Positions 35,789-44,248 are shown, counted from the stretch's first letter. The stretch is 64,000 nt of DNA from Acidimicrobiales bacterium (GCA_034521975.1 JAXHLR010000002.1:1-64000); one strand, 5' to 3'. Notes: a model not told the origin generated them from the letters alone. Translations and numbers: made by a program.

Positions 35789-35870
35789 GTGGGTCCTGGG
35801 ACCCACCCTGAGTGGGCCCAATACCTCAATTCAGCAATCGCTGGTGCCGATGAAAAGGATACGGGCCCAC
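35789..35870 (+). promoter_or_regulatory. Switch-like RNA leader before tadE
   Basis: Four short segments can pair in two exclusive ways. A (GTGGGTCC, 35789-35796) pairs with B (GGACCCAC, 35799-35806). C (GTGGGCCC, 35812-35819) pairs with D (GGGCCCAC, 35863-35870). Alternatively CCCAC of B pairs with GTGGG of C (35812-35816). Between C and D lies CAGC-AATC-GCTG and an A-rich GATGAAAAGGATAC. This is the topology of an attenuator or riboswitch. It matches no riboswitch class I know. Confidence 0.45.
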
Positions 35871-35908
35871 CAGGTGCCCCAGAGCCGACCCTCGGGCGGA
35901 GTGCCATC

Positions 35909-36553
35909 ATGACGAATCGAGCATTCAGAGTCGCCACGACCAATAGGTCCACGGCGCGGCGCACGCCCAGGTGGCGACGTTCGCTCTCGCGGGACGACGA
36001 CGGTGCTGTGCTGGTCGAGGCAGCCATCGTCATGCCCCTGCTCCTGCTCATCGTCTTCGGGATCCTCGAGTATGGCCTGGTCTTTCGGACCACGCTCTCG
36101 ATCAGCGAGTCGACGCGAGCCGGGGCGCGCGTCGCCGTGGCCCAACCGAGGGTCGAAGGTTACGAGGACTCGGCAGCGGCAGCGGTCTCCGGTGCCCTCG
36201 CATCCGCAGGGATCCCGGCAGATGACATCGAGGAGCTGGTCATCTACAAGGCCAATCCCACCACCGGTCAGACCGTCGCGGGAGGCGCGCCCCAGGACTG
36301 CACCGCCGACTGCTGGAAGTTCGTGTGGAACGCGGGCGACCAGCGCTTCGACCTGGCTCCGAGCAGTCCCACCTGGGAGGCAAGCTCACAGTTCGCGTGT
36401 GGATCCCAGGATCAGACCGACTTTCTCGGGGTCTACGTCCGGGCGAACTACACGTTCATCACCGGGTTCTTCGGCGAGAGCATGACCATGCAGGAGCGTT
36501 CGGTCATGCGACTGGAACCCTTGCCCTTGGCCGATACCTGTGCGCCGGCCTAG
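35909..36553 (+). CDS. TadE-like pseudopilin-type protein
   Basis: A 214-residue protein. An arginine-rich N-terminus ends in a DDDGAVLVEAAIVMPLLLLIVFGI segment: the TadE signature (Glu 5 residues into the hydrophobic stretch), followed by TLSISESTRAGARVA. A C-terminal extracytoplasmic domain with paired cysteines (DCTADCW, FACGS) follows. It lies 14 nt upstream of a TadG-like gene. No TadA ATPase, TadB/C or prepilin peptidase is nearby. The ATG at 35909 is the only start close to the signature. Confidence 0.8.
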   Translation: MTNRAFRVATTNRSTARRTPRWRRSLSRDDDGAVLVEAAIVMPLLLLIVFGILEYGLVFRTTLSISESTRAGARVAVAQPRVEGYEDSAAAAVSGALASAGIPADDIEELVIYKANPTTGQTVAGGAPQDCTADCWKFVWNAGDQRFDLAPSSPTWEASSQFACGSQDQTDFLGVYVRANYTFITGFFGESMTMQERSVMRLEPLPLADTCAPA

Positions 36554-36567
36554 CGGGGAGCGGAACG

Positions 36568-38349
36568 ATGTCGCCTGAACCAAGAGTGCCGGACAAAGAA
36601 TCAGCGCCAGAGGACGCCGACGAGCGTCCCGACGAACGACGCCTGCGCGACCAAGGATTCGTTCTGGCATGGCTCGCGCTCATGCTCGTCGTGCTGGTCG
36701 GCTTCGCTGGGTTCGCGGTCGATATCGGGCACTGGTATCTGACGGCGTCGCGAGTCCAGAACGCAGCGGACGCGTCGGCGCTCGGAGGGGTGGTCTTCCT
36801 GCCGGATCAGATGTCCGAGGCCGAGCAGGTCGCCTGGGATCTGGCCGAGGGGCACGGATATCCCTCCGGCGACGTGAATGTGGCACCCGGCGAGCGGCCC
36901 AATCAGCTCGAGGTCAGCGTGACGAAGGAGGTCGACAACTTCTTCGTCGGGATCTTCGGGATCGACACGACGAGCATCACTCGGAGCGCGATGGCCGAGT
37001 TCGAAGGTCCGGTCCCCATGGGCAGCCCCGAGAACTTCTTGGGGAACGACCCCGAGCTCGGAGAGAGCCCGGACCATTGGATGAACCTGGCTTCGGTCCG
37101 CAACAACGCGGTGAACGGTGATCGGTTCGCCGCCGGGTTGTGTCCATCCGGAGGCGCCCTCGGCCCCTGCGGAAACCCCAATCCAAGCATCAACAACCCC
37201 AGCTACGATCCGAACGGTCACATCTTCGCCATCGAGGTGGCGCCAGGGACGGCAGGGCCTCTCCGGGTCGACGTGTTCGATCCCGGGTTCTACGAGGTGG
37301 GCGACACCTGCACCACCAACCAGAGCGATGTCTTCAACACCGGCACCGGGGATCTTCAGGCCCACGCGGCAGGCGACCCTGACGTTCCCGACGACTGGTA
37401 CGACGACGCCGACAGTCGCTTTGTCGGAGGCGCCAGCCCGACATGGTGTCCAGGAGACCACCGCGCCGGCGCATCGGGTGGTTCCGCCCCGCTCGTGTCG
37501 ACCTTCATCGTCCGCTCACCCGACAACTCGCCCTGGATCGATACCGACAACCCCGTCGTGAACACCGCCACCTGCCAACCTCGCCAGTTCGAGGGACGGG
37601 ACAACGGGTGGCTGCGTGGTTCGGGAGGCCTGCAGGGGAAGCTGACCGACCCGGACGAGGGACGGGTCACCTTCCCTCCCGGAGCTTGGGAGCAGACCGT
37701 TGCCAACTCGTTCCGTCGGTGGGTCACCGTGTGTGAGATCGCCAACCCGCAGCCGGGTCGCTATCTACTCCAGATCAAGAGCAACGCTCCGCTCGGGAAC
37801 CCGCTCGCGACCAACACCGCCATCGACACCTGGGGTCACAACCGCTTCTCGCTACGTGTCGGCAACGGTGCGCCGTCGGACCCGGGTTGGGACAGCGGTG
37901 TCCGGTTGTTCGGGAACGGACGGCTACCCATCTATGTCAACGCATCGGGTGCCGACACCGAGTTCTTCCTCGCTCGCGTGACGCCGAGTACCACGCAACG
38001 GCTGCTCAACATCTCGTTGTGGGACATCTCCGATGGAGGCAGCTCGGGTTCCATGCGGGTGGTTCCGCCGCCCGACTCCGGCCTGTCGAACTTCTCGGGT
38101 TGCGCCTTCGGCAGCAGTGGGGGCAGCTATGCACCGAGTCCTGGTGACTGCTCGTTCACCTTCGGCGCGGGGGCCCTGAACGGTGAGCTGATGCAGGTGG
38201 AGATCCCCCTTCCCGACGGCTATAGCTGTGCCGAGAGCAACCCGTTCGGTTGCTGGATCAAGGTCGAGGCGCCGTTCGGGGGCTCGGTGAACGACACGAC
38301 GACCTGGTCCGCCGACATCGTCGGTGATCCGGTACGCCTCGTCGAGTAA
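36568..38349 (+). CDS. TadG-like secreted/membrane-anchored protein
   Basis: A 593-residue protein. A charged N-terminus (residues 1-30) is followed by a membrane helix (VLAWLALMLVVLVGFAGFAV) and the TadE/TadG-type DIGHWYLTASRVQNAADASALGG. The remaining about 500 residues form an extracytoplasmic region rich in Gly, Asn and Pro with scattered cysteine pairs (CPSGGALGPCG, CTTNQSD, SGCAFGSSGG, SYSCAESNPFGCW) that I cannot assign. GGGGAG lies 7 nt upstream of the ATG. It is longer than usual TadG proteins and may be a surface adhesin. Confidence 0.75.
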   Translation: MSPEPRVPDKESAPEDADERPDERRLRDQGFVLAWLALMLVVLVGFAGFAVDIGHWYLTASRVQNAADASALGGVVFLPDQMSEAEQVAWDLAEGHGYPSGDVNVAPGERPNQLEVSVTKEVDNFFVGIFGIDTTSITRSAMAEFEGPVPMGSPENFLGNDPELGESPDHWMNLASVRNNAVNGDRFAAGLCPSGGALGPCGNPNPSINNPSYDPNGHIFAIEVAPGTAGPLRVDVFDPGFYEVGDTCTTNQSDVFNTGTGDLQAHAAGDPDVPDDWYDDADSRFVGGASPTWCPGDHRAGASGGSAPLVSTFIVRSPDNSPWIDTDNPVVNTATCQPRQFEGRDNGWLRGSGGLQGKLTDPDEGRVTFPPGAWEQTVANSFRRWVTVCEIANPQPGRYLLQIKSNAPLGNPLATNTAIDTWGHNRFSLRVGNGAPSDPGWDSGVRLFGNGRLPIYVNASGADTEFFLARVTPSTTQRLLNISLWDISDGGSSGSMRVVPPPDSGLSNFSGCAFGSSGGSYAPSPGDCSFTFGAGALNGELMQVEIPLPDGYSCAESNPFGCWIKVEAPFGGSVNDTTTWSADIVGDPVRLVE

Positions 38350-38376
38350 CGGGTCGGACCCGCACCAAGCCTGCCG

Positions 38377-38382
38377 TAGCAT
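38377..38382 (+). promoter_or_regulatory. -10 box for obgE
   Basis: TAGCAT is 8 nt before the GTG at 38391. Confidence 0.45.
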
Positions 38383-38390
38383 GAGCGGCC

Positions 38391-39653
38391 GTGTCCGGTT
38401 TCGTCGACGAGTGTGGTCTCAACGTCAAGGGTGGTGACGGCGGCGCGGGCGCCGTGTCGATGCGACGCGAGGCCCATGTGCCCCTCGGCGGCCCCGACGG
38501 CGGCGACGGCGGTCACGGCGGCAACGTGTGGCTCGTCGCCGACCACAACGTCGCCTCGCTGATCGCGTTCCGGGACCATCCCCACCGCAAGGCCGAGTCC
38601 GGCACCCACGGGTCGGGCAAGCGCAAGCACGGCGCGACCGGCACCGACCTCGAGGTCTCTGTGCCCGTCGGCACCCAGGTGTTCGATCAGACCGGCACCG
38701 AGGTGCTCGCCGACCTGGTGCACCAAGGCGACCGTTGGCTCGCCGCCCAGGGAGGCCAAGGGGGCCACGGCAACTACGCCTTTGCCTCCCAGCGCCGGCG
38801 GGCGCCGACCTTCGCCGAGCAGGGCGAGGTGGGCGAGGAACGGTGGCTCCGCCTCGAGCTCAAGCTCATGGCCGATGTGGCGTTGGTCGGCTTCCCCAAC
38901 GTGGGCAAGAGCACCCTCATCGCCCGCATCTCGGCCGCGAAGCCCAAGATCGCCGACTACCCCTTCACCACCCTCGAACCCAACCTCGGGGTCGTTCGCC
39001 TCGACGACGGCTTCGAGATGGTCGTCGCCGACATCCCCGGTTTGATCGAAGGGGCAAGCGAAGGTCGTGGGCTCGGGCACCAGTTCCTCCGTCACGTCGA
39101 ACGGGCCCGGGCCCTGGTGGTGCTGGCCGATCTGGCCGACCTCGGCGGACACACCCCCGCGGAGCAGGAAGCGGTCTTGCTCCGCGAGCTGGCCAGCTAC
39201 CAGCCCGACCTGGTCGAACGTTTCCGCGTCGTGGTCGGGTCCCGAGCCGACCTCGAGGGCATCGTCGAGGGTGCCGCCGACACCTCCGGGTTCGACGGGT
39301 TGCGCATCTCGGCGGTCACCGGGCAGGGGATCCCCCAGCTGCTCGGGGCGATGCGCGAGATGGTCGACGCGGCCCGCACCACCGAGGCCGAACCCGAGGG
39401 CTTCGTGGTGCATCGTCCAGCCGGCGAGGGGATCAGGATCGAGCGTGACGACGACGGCGCCTACGTGGTGATCGGACGCCAGGCCGAACGGGCCGTGGCG
39501 CTGTCCGACCTCACCAACCCCGAGGCGCTCGACTACGCCCAGGGACGACTCAAGAAGCTCGGCGTCGACAAGGCACTGGCCAAGGCCGGAGCCAAGCCCG
39601 GCGATCTCGTCCGCATCGGCGCGGTCAGTTTCGAGTACGAGGACGACCGGTGA
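38391..39653 (+). CDS. obgE: Obg-family GTPase
   Basis: A 420-residue Obg GTPase acting in 50S assembly and stress control. The glycine-rich Obg domain (about 1-158) is intact (GGDGGAGAVSMRREA, GGPDGGDGGHGGNV). The G domain has G1 GFPNVGKST (about 166), G2/switch I DYPFTTLEPNLGVV and G3 ADIPGLIEGA. The C-terminal OCT domain (about 330-420) is present. The GTG at 38391 fits the family start. It overlaps proB (GTGA). Its own promoter compensates for its separation from rplU-rpmA. Confidence 0.95.
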   Translation: MSGFVDECGLNVKGGDGGAGAVSMRREAHVPLGGPDGGDGGHGGNVWLVADHNVASLIAFRDHPHRKAESGTHGSGKRKHGATGTDLEVSVPVGTQVFDQTGTEVLADLVHQGDRWLAAQGGQGGHGNYAFASQRRRAPTFAEQGEVGEERWLRLELKLMADVALVGFPNVGKSTLIARISAAKPKIADYPFTTLEPNLGVVRLDDGFEMVVADIPGLIEGASEGRGLGHQFLRHVERARALVVLADLADLGGHTPAEQEAVLLRELASYQPDLVERFRVVVGSRADLEGIVEGAADTSGFDGLRISAVTGQGIPQLLGAMREMVDAARTTEAEPEGFVVHRPAGEGIRIERDDDGAYVVIGRQAERAVALSDLTNPEALDYAQGRLKKLGVDKALAKAGAKPGDLVRIGAVSFEYEDDR

Positions 39654-40747
39654 TCGTCGTCGCCAAGATCGGCACCTCCTCCATCACCGACAGCGGCGGC
39701 GAGGTGTCACGCGCGGCCATCGAGCGGCTCTGCACCGAGGTGGCCACGCTGCGGGCCGTCGGGCACCAGGTGGTGATCGTCACCTCGGGGGCGATCGCCG
39801 CCGGACTGCCGGCGCTGGGCATGGGCGACGACGACCGGCCCCGCGACGCCCGCACCCTCCAGGCGGTCTCGGCGGTCGGCCAGAGTCGTCTCATGCGGGT
39901 CTACGACGACGTGCTGGGCTCGCATGGGCTGGTCGGCGGCCAGGTGCTGATCGCGCCGCTCGACTTCATGATCCGCCAGCAGTACCTCCACGCCCGCGGC
40001 ACCCTCACCCGGTTGCTCGAGCTCGGCGCGGTGCCGGTGGTCAACGAGAACGACGCCATCGCCGACGACGAGATCCGCTTCGGTGACAACGACCGCCTCG
40101 CCGCCCTCGTCGCCCACCTCGTCGACGCTGAGCTGCTGGTGCTGCTCACCGACACGCCAGGCCTGCTCACCGCCGATCCGCGCCTCGACGACTCGGCCTC
40201 GCTCATCGAGGAGATCGTCGAGATCGACCACGAGCTCGAGGGCCTCGCCGGGGGAGCGGGCACCGTCCGGGGGAGCGGTGGGATGGCCTCCAAGATCGCC
40301 GCCGCGAAGATCTCGGCCTGGAGCGGTGTTCGGTCGGTGATCGCTGCCGCGGGACGCGACGGGGTGCTCGTCGACGCCGTCGACGGCGTACCCGGGGTGG
40401 GCACGGTGGTGCAGCCCCGGGCCACCCGCCTCGGCGCCCGCAAGCTGTGGATCGCGTTCGCGGTGGGCTCCGCCGGTCAGATCGTCGTCGACGACGGCGC
40501 CCGCGCCGCGCTGGTCGATGCCAACCGGTCGCTGCTGCCGGCAGGGGTGGTCGCGGTCGAGGGGCACTTCGTTCCCGACGACGCGGTCGAGCTGGCCACC
40601 GCCGACGGTCGGGTGTTCGCCAAGGGGCTGGTGCGGATGGGCAGCGCCATGCTCGCCGAGTACAAGGGCCGTCGCACCGGTGATCTCCCCGCCGGGGTCG
40701 ACCACGAGGTCATCCACCGCGACGACCTCGTGATGCTGCCCGGGTAG
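39650..40747 (+). CDS. proB: Glutamate 5-kinase
   Basis: A 365-residue enzyme for the first step of proline synthesis. The amino-acid-kinase domain begins VVAKIGTSSITD and includes VIVTSGAIAAGL, VPVVNENDAIADDEIRFGDND and a substrate region VRGSGGMASKI. A C-terminal PUA domain (about 275-365) is present, as in the long bacterial form that can be feedback-inhibited by proline. It overlaps obgE by 4 nt. proA lies 2.2 kb downstream. Confidence 0.93.
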   Translation: MIVVAKIGTSSITDSGGEVSRAAIERLCTEVATLRAVGHQVVIVTSGAIAAGLPALGMGDDDRPRDARTLQAVSAVGQSRLMRVYDDVLGSHGLVGGQVLIAPLDFMIRQQYLHARGTLTRLLELGAVPVVNENDAIADDEIRFGDNDRLAALVAHLVDAELLVLLTDTPGLLTADPRLDDSASLIEEIVEIDHELEGLAGGAGTVRGSGGMASKIAAAKISAWSGVRSVIAAAGRDGVLVDAVDGVPGVGTVVQPRATRLGARKLWIAFAVGSAGQIVVDDGARAALVDANRSLLPAGVVAVEGHFVPDDAVELATADGRVFAKGLVRMGSAMLAEYKGRRTGDLPAGVDHEVIHRDDLVMLPG

Positions 40748-40771
40748 CGACGCTGCGATCCAGTGCTGGGG

Positions 40772-40777
40772 TATCCT
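40772..40777 (+). promoter_or_regulatory. -10 box for the 39-residue protein
   Basis: TATCCT in GGGGTATCCTGGG lies 25 nt past the proB stop. If used, it gives a 5' leader of about 150 nt before the ATG at 40933. The leader can form a hairpin (GGTGC ... GCACC near 40870-40893), and I do not recognise it as a known RNA. Confidence 0.35.
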
Positions 40778-40932
40778 GGGTCCATCAGCTGAGGACGAGT
40801 CGCCTCGCTTGGGCTGGACGGTCAGTAGCGCTGTCGCCTCGTGCAGGCCCGACGCCTCGAACTCTCCTGGTGCGATGCAACCTCGCAGCACCCGATGTGG
40901 GCGCGTGAGGACACCACCACGAGGAGCAGACC

Positions 40933-41052
40933 ATGCCTGAGAAGTCCCCACAGAAGCCGGCCGGCAAGAAGGCGGGCAAGTCCCTCAAGGAGAAGCGCGC
41001 CGCCAAGCGCGACAAGAAGTCACCGCAGACGACGGTGCTCAACCAACGCTGA
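40933..41052 (+). CDS. 39-residue lysine-rich basic protein
   Basis: A short, very basic protein (MPEKSPQKPAGKKAGKSLKE and then KRAAKRDKKSPQTTVLNQR). GGAG lies 7 nt before the ATG. About a third of residues are Lys or Arg, and there is no hydrophobic core. Small Lys-rich proteins of this kind are annotated as conserved hypotheticals in actinobacteria. A nucleic-acid or ribosome association is plausible but unproven. Codon usage matches its neighbours. Confidence 0.6.
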   Translation: MPEKSPQKPAGKKAGKSLKEKRAAKRDKKSPQTTVLNQR

Positions 41053-41074
41053 TCCGGCCCGATCGATCCGGCGG

Positions 41075-41908
41075 CTAGGTGTCGTCGTCGGAGGACGGCT
41101 CTGACCCGGCGGCCTCGCCCTCGCCGGTGGCGGCCTTGAGTTCCTCGATCTTGTGCTGCAGCTCGTTCGCCCCCGCGGGCTCGGGAGCCGACAGCCCCAA
41201 CTGGCCACGGATCTCGTCGAGACGCCCCCGGGCCTCGTTGTTCATGGCGGCCTGTTCGATCTCGAACATCTTCGAGTCGAGCGACCCTTCGCTGAGCTCA
41301 CCCATCCCCTGCGCCTTGGCGTAGCGCATCTCGATCTTCTCGCGGATCTGGTCGAACGAGGGCGTCTCGTCGCTGACGGTCTCGGAGAGTGAGGCCATGG
41401 CGGTGTTCATCTGCTCGGCCATCTGGGCTTGGTCGAGCTGGCCCATCAGCCGCTGGCGCTCGGCCAGCTTCTGTTGCATCGCCGCCGAGTTCTGCTCGAC
41501 CGCGGCCCGCGCCTGCTCGGCGGCCTGTCCGGCCTGGCCGTGCAGCTCCTTGAGATCGTCGACCTCGCGCTCGAGACCGATCATGCGGTTGGCGAACGCC
41601 TCGGCGGCCGAGGTGTACTCCGCGGCCTTTGCGGTGTCGCCGGAGCGGTTGGCCTCGTCGGCCATGATCACCGCCTGGCGGGCGTTGTTGCTCACCTTCT
41701 CGTAGTCCTCGAGGGTGCGCGACAGGCGCATCTCGGTCTGCTTCTGGTTGGCGATGATGCTGGCTGCCTGCTCCTTGAGCCGGCGGTGCTGATCCTGGGC
41801 CTCCTGGATCGCCTGCTCGAGCTGGACCTTGGGATCGGCGCGTTCCTCGAACTTCCCGGTGAGCCGGGTCGTCGTGTACCGCCACCAGCGCTTTAAGAGC
41901 TTGATCAT
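41075..41908 (-). CDS. PspA/IM30 (ESCRT-III-like) membrane-stress protein
   Basis: A 277-residue, almost wholly helical protein. It starts with an amphipathic helix (MIKLLKRWWRYTTTRLTGKF) that would bind membranes, then long coiled coils (EQAIQEAQDQHRRLKEQAAS, AAEQARAAVEQNSAAMQQKL). This is the PspA/Vipp1 plan. It should bind and protect stressed membranes. A -10 box lies 7 nt upstream. The next gene upstream in the same direction encodes a membrane/coiled-coil protein, possibly a partner. Confidence 0.85.
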   Translation of the reverse strand: MIKLLKRWWRYTTTRLTGKFEERADPKVQLEQAIQEAQDQHRRLKEQAASIIANQKQTEMRLSRTLEDYEKVSNNARQAVIMADEANRSGDTAKAAEYTSAAEAFANRMIGLEREVDDLKELHGQAGQAAEQARAAVEQNSAAMQQKLAERQRLMGQLDQAQMAEQMNTAMASLSETVSDETPSFDQIREKIEMRYAKAQGMGELSEGSLDSKMFEIEQAAMNNEARGRLDEIRGQLGLSAPEPAGANELQHKIEELKAATGEGEAAGSEPSSDDDT

Positions 41909-41915
41909 GGGGGTG

Positions 41916-41921
41916 AGCCTA
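41916..41921 (-). promoter_or_regulatory. -10 box for the PspA gene
   Basis: Minus-strand TAGGCT is 7 nt before the ATG at 41908. Confidence 0.45.
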
Positions 41922-42022
41922 TCGGCCCAGGTGGGCACGGGTCGGGGGGTCGAGGACTTGAAGCGGGCCGGCCTCCAGCGACCGGTGCTCACACCGGAGG
42001 TCGTCGATGCCCGCATCGGAGC

Positions 42023-42814
42023 TCACCCGTCCGACGGTGGCAGCTCCCACGAGCCCGACCCCCGCGCCGAGGACTGACTCGATTCGTCGAGCGCGGCGCG
42101 CAGCGACTCCAGATCGATCACCACCTGGTCGACCGCGGTGCCGACACCGGTGAGCTCGTCGTCGTGGCCCGCCAGCGCGCTGACCTCGATCGCCCGGGTG
42201 ACCGCCTCGGTGAGCTTGGCCTCGAGGACCTCGAGACGCTTGGTGACGTCGCCGAGCACCGCGTCGAGTCGCGCGGCCGACTCGAGTTGCGACCTGACCG
42301 CCCGCTCGGTGGCGGTGGTGTCGGCGTCGCGGGACTCGAGCGACTCGAGCCGGCGACGCAGCGACGGCACGTCGATCACCTTGCGGGCATCGGAGATCGT
42401 CTGAGCCTGCTTGGCGACCTCCCAGCACTCGCGGACCCCGGACTCGACCGAGCCGCGAATGTGCACCAGACGATCCTTCAGCGGACCGGGACGCGTGTTG
42501 CGCAGCGCCTCGTCGAAGCGGTTGCGGGCGGTGACGGCGTCGCGGACGAAGTACCGCCACGGCTCGTTCACGGCGAACGGGTCGATCCGGTCCTGACGGC
42601 CGGCCCCGGTACCCCGCCGGCCGAGGAGATACCCACCTGCGGACCCGCCGAGCCAACCCAGCAGCACCAGCACCACGATGCCGAACACTCCGGTGCCGGC
42701 GAGCAGCGCCACGACGAACCCGCCGAACGCCCCACCCGCGGCGAGCGGCGACAGCGACGCCCTGAACACCGCAGGCATGGACGCGGAGGCAGAGGCAGGG
42801 ACCGGAAGGTTCAC
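42023..42814 (-). CDS. Membrane and coiled-coil protein of unknown function
   Basis: A 263-residue protein. Two hydrophobic segments separated by a glycine-rich turn (LAAGGAFGGFVVALLAGTGV, VLVLLGWLGGSAGGYLLG) form the N-terminal quarter. A soluble helical region follows, with RRRLESLESRD and KRLEVLEAKLTEAVTRAIE typical of coiled coil. I do not recognise the family. It lies directly before the PspA gene in the same direction and may act in the same envelope-stress response. GTG at 42814 is supported by GATACT 6 nt upstream; ATG at 42778 is an alternative. Confidence 0.6.
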   Translation of the reverse strand: MNLPVPASASASMPAVFRASLSPLAAGGAFGGFVVALLAGTGVFGIVVLVLLGWLGGSAGGYLLGRRGTGAGRQDRIDPFAVNEPWRYFVRDAVTARNRFDEALRNTRPGPLKDRLVHIRGSVESGVRECWEVAKQAQTISDARKVIDVPSLRRRLESLESRDADTTATERAVRSQLESAARLDAVLGDVTKRLEVLEAKLTEAVTRAIEVSALAGHDDELTGVGTAVDQVVIDLESLRAALDESSQSSARGSGSWELPPSDG

Positions 42815-42820
42815 CTCCCC

Positions 42821-42826
42821 AGTATC
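42821..42826 (-). promoter_or_regulatory. -10 box for the membrane/coiled-coil gene
   Basis: Minus-strand GATACT is 6 nt before the GTG at 42814. Confidence 0.35.
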
Positions 42827-42901
42827 GCGGCTGGGCCCGGCAACGCCACGAGCACCCCGCCGATCGGCCTCGTTCCGGTGAACCGCGAGGGTGTCGCCGG
42901 A

Positions 42902-42907
42902 TAGCCT
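42902..42907 (+). promoter_or_regulatory. -10 box for proA
   Basis: TAGCCT is 8 nt before the ATG at 42916. Confidence 0.45.
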
Positions 42908-42915
42908 GGGCGGCG

Positions 42916-44175
42916 ATGACCACGCACTCCACCCCCACGCCGGTGGCCGAGCTCGGGGCACGGGCCAAGGTGGCCGCCCGCGTGCTGGCAACCGCCTCCA
43001 CCGCGGCCAAAGACGCGGCGTTGGTCGCGGCCGCCGACCTGCTCGTCGCCCGCGCGCCCGAGATCCTCGACGCCAACGCCACCGATGTGGCTCGGGCCGA
43101 ACGAGACGGCGCCACCGCGACGGTCATCGACCGGCTGCGGCTCACCGAAGCCAAGGTCGACGCCATGGCCAACGGCCTGCGCCAGGTCGCCACGCTGCCC
43201 GATCCGGTGGGCGAGATCATCGGCGGTTGGGTGCGGCCCAACGGCCTGCGCATCTCCCAGGTGCGGGTCCCGCTCGGCGTGGTCGCCATCATCTACGAGA
43301 ACCGACCCAACGTCACCAGCGACGCCTTCGGCCTGTGCCTCAAGTCGGGCAACGCCGCGTTCCTGCGGGGGTCCTCCGGTGCGCTGTCGTCCAACCTGGC
43401 CATCGCCGCGGTGCTGCGCGACGCCGTCGCCAAGGTCGGCCTGCCCGCCGACAGCCTCGTGATGGTCGACGATGCCAGCCGGGAGTCGGCGGTGGAGTTC
43501 ATGCAGCTCCGGGGTGTCATCGACTGTCTCATCCCCCGTGGTGGCCCGTCGCTCATCCAGGCGATCCTCGACCATGCCACCGTTCCCTATGTCATCGACG
43601 GCGACGGCAACTGCCACGTGTACGTCGATGCCTCCGCCGACCTCGACATGGCCCGCGACATCGTCGTCAACGCCAAGACCCAGCGGCCCTCGGTGTGCAA
43701 CGCCGCCGAGTCGCTCGTGGTGCACGCCCAGGTGGCCGACACCTTCCTGCCCACCGTCGCGGAGGCGCTGGCCGGGGTCGAGCTGGTAGGCGACGAGCGG
43801 GCGTGCGCGCTGGTCCCGACGATGGGCGAGGCCACCGATGCGGACTGGGACACCGAGTTCCTCGCCCTGAAGATGTCGGTGCGGGTCGTCGACTCCCTCG
43901 ATGACGCCATCGCCCACGTGTCGACCCACAGCTCGGGCCACAGCGAGGCCATCATCACCACCGATCTGGGTGCCGCCGACCGCTTCTGCGCCGAGGTCGA
44001 CGCGGCGGCGGTGGTGGTGAACGCCTCGACCCGATTCGTCGACGGAGAGGAGTTCGGGTTCGGTGCCGAGATCGGCATCAGCACCCAGAAGCTCCATGCC
44101 CGCGGGCCCATGGGGTTGCGTCAGCTGACCACCGCCAAGTACCTGGTTCGAGGCGAGGGCCAGACCCGGGGCTGA
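42916..44175 (+). CDS. proA: Gamma-glutamyl phosphate reductase
   Basis: A 419-residue aldehyde-dehydrogenase-fold enzyme for the second step of proline synthesis. The nucleotide-binding NRPNVTSDAFGLCLKSGNA (about 118-136) and catalytic Cys in RPSVCNAAESLVVH (C261) are intact, as is the C-terminal FGFGAEIGISTQKLHARGPM. It has its own promoter and is separated from proB by the small basic gene, pspA and its neighbour, which run on the other strand. Confidence 0.95.
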   Translation: MTTHSTPTPVAELGARAKVAARVLATASTAAKDAALVAAADLLVARAPEILDANATDVARAERDGATATVIDRLRLTEAKVDAMANGLRQVATLPDPVGEIIGGWVRPNGLRISQVRVPLGVVAIIYENRPNVTSDAFGLCLKSGNAAFLRGSSGALSSNLAIAAVLRDAVAKVGLPADSLVMVDDASRESAVEFMQLRGVIDCLIPRGGPSLIQAILDHATVPYVIDGDGNCHVYVDASADLDMARDIVVNAKTQRPSVCNAAESLVVHAQVADTFLPTVAEALAGVELVGDERACALVPTMGEATDADWDTEFLALKMSVRVVDSLDDAIAHVSTHSSGHSEAIITTDLGAADRFCAEVDAAAVVVNASTRFVDGEEFGFGAEIGISTQKLHARGPMGLRQLTTAKYLVRGEGQTRG

Positions 44176-44235
44176 GCCCCCATCGAGCCCCGACCAGGGT
44201 CCCGACCAGATTGACTCCGCGGTCAAGGCGGCCGC

Positions 44236-44241
44236 TAGGGT
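44236..44241 (+). promoter_or_regulatory. -10 box for the MoxR-VWA operon
   Basis: TAGGGT is 7 nt before the ATG at 44249. Confidence 0.5.
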
Positions 44242-44248
44242 CGCTCCC

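Noticed and set aside
35789-35870. A c-di-GMP, TPP or cobalamin riboswitch before tadE
   Set aside because: I compared the segment with the conserved cores I know for these classes and the required bases are absent. It was kept only as an unclassified switch-like leader.
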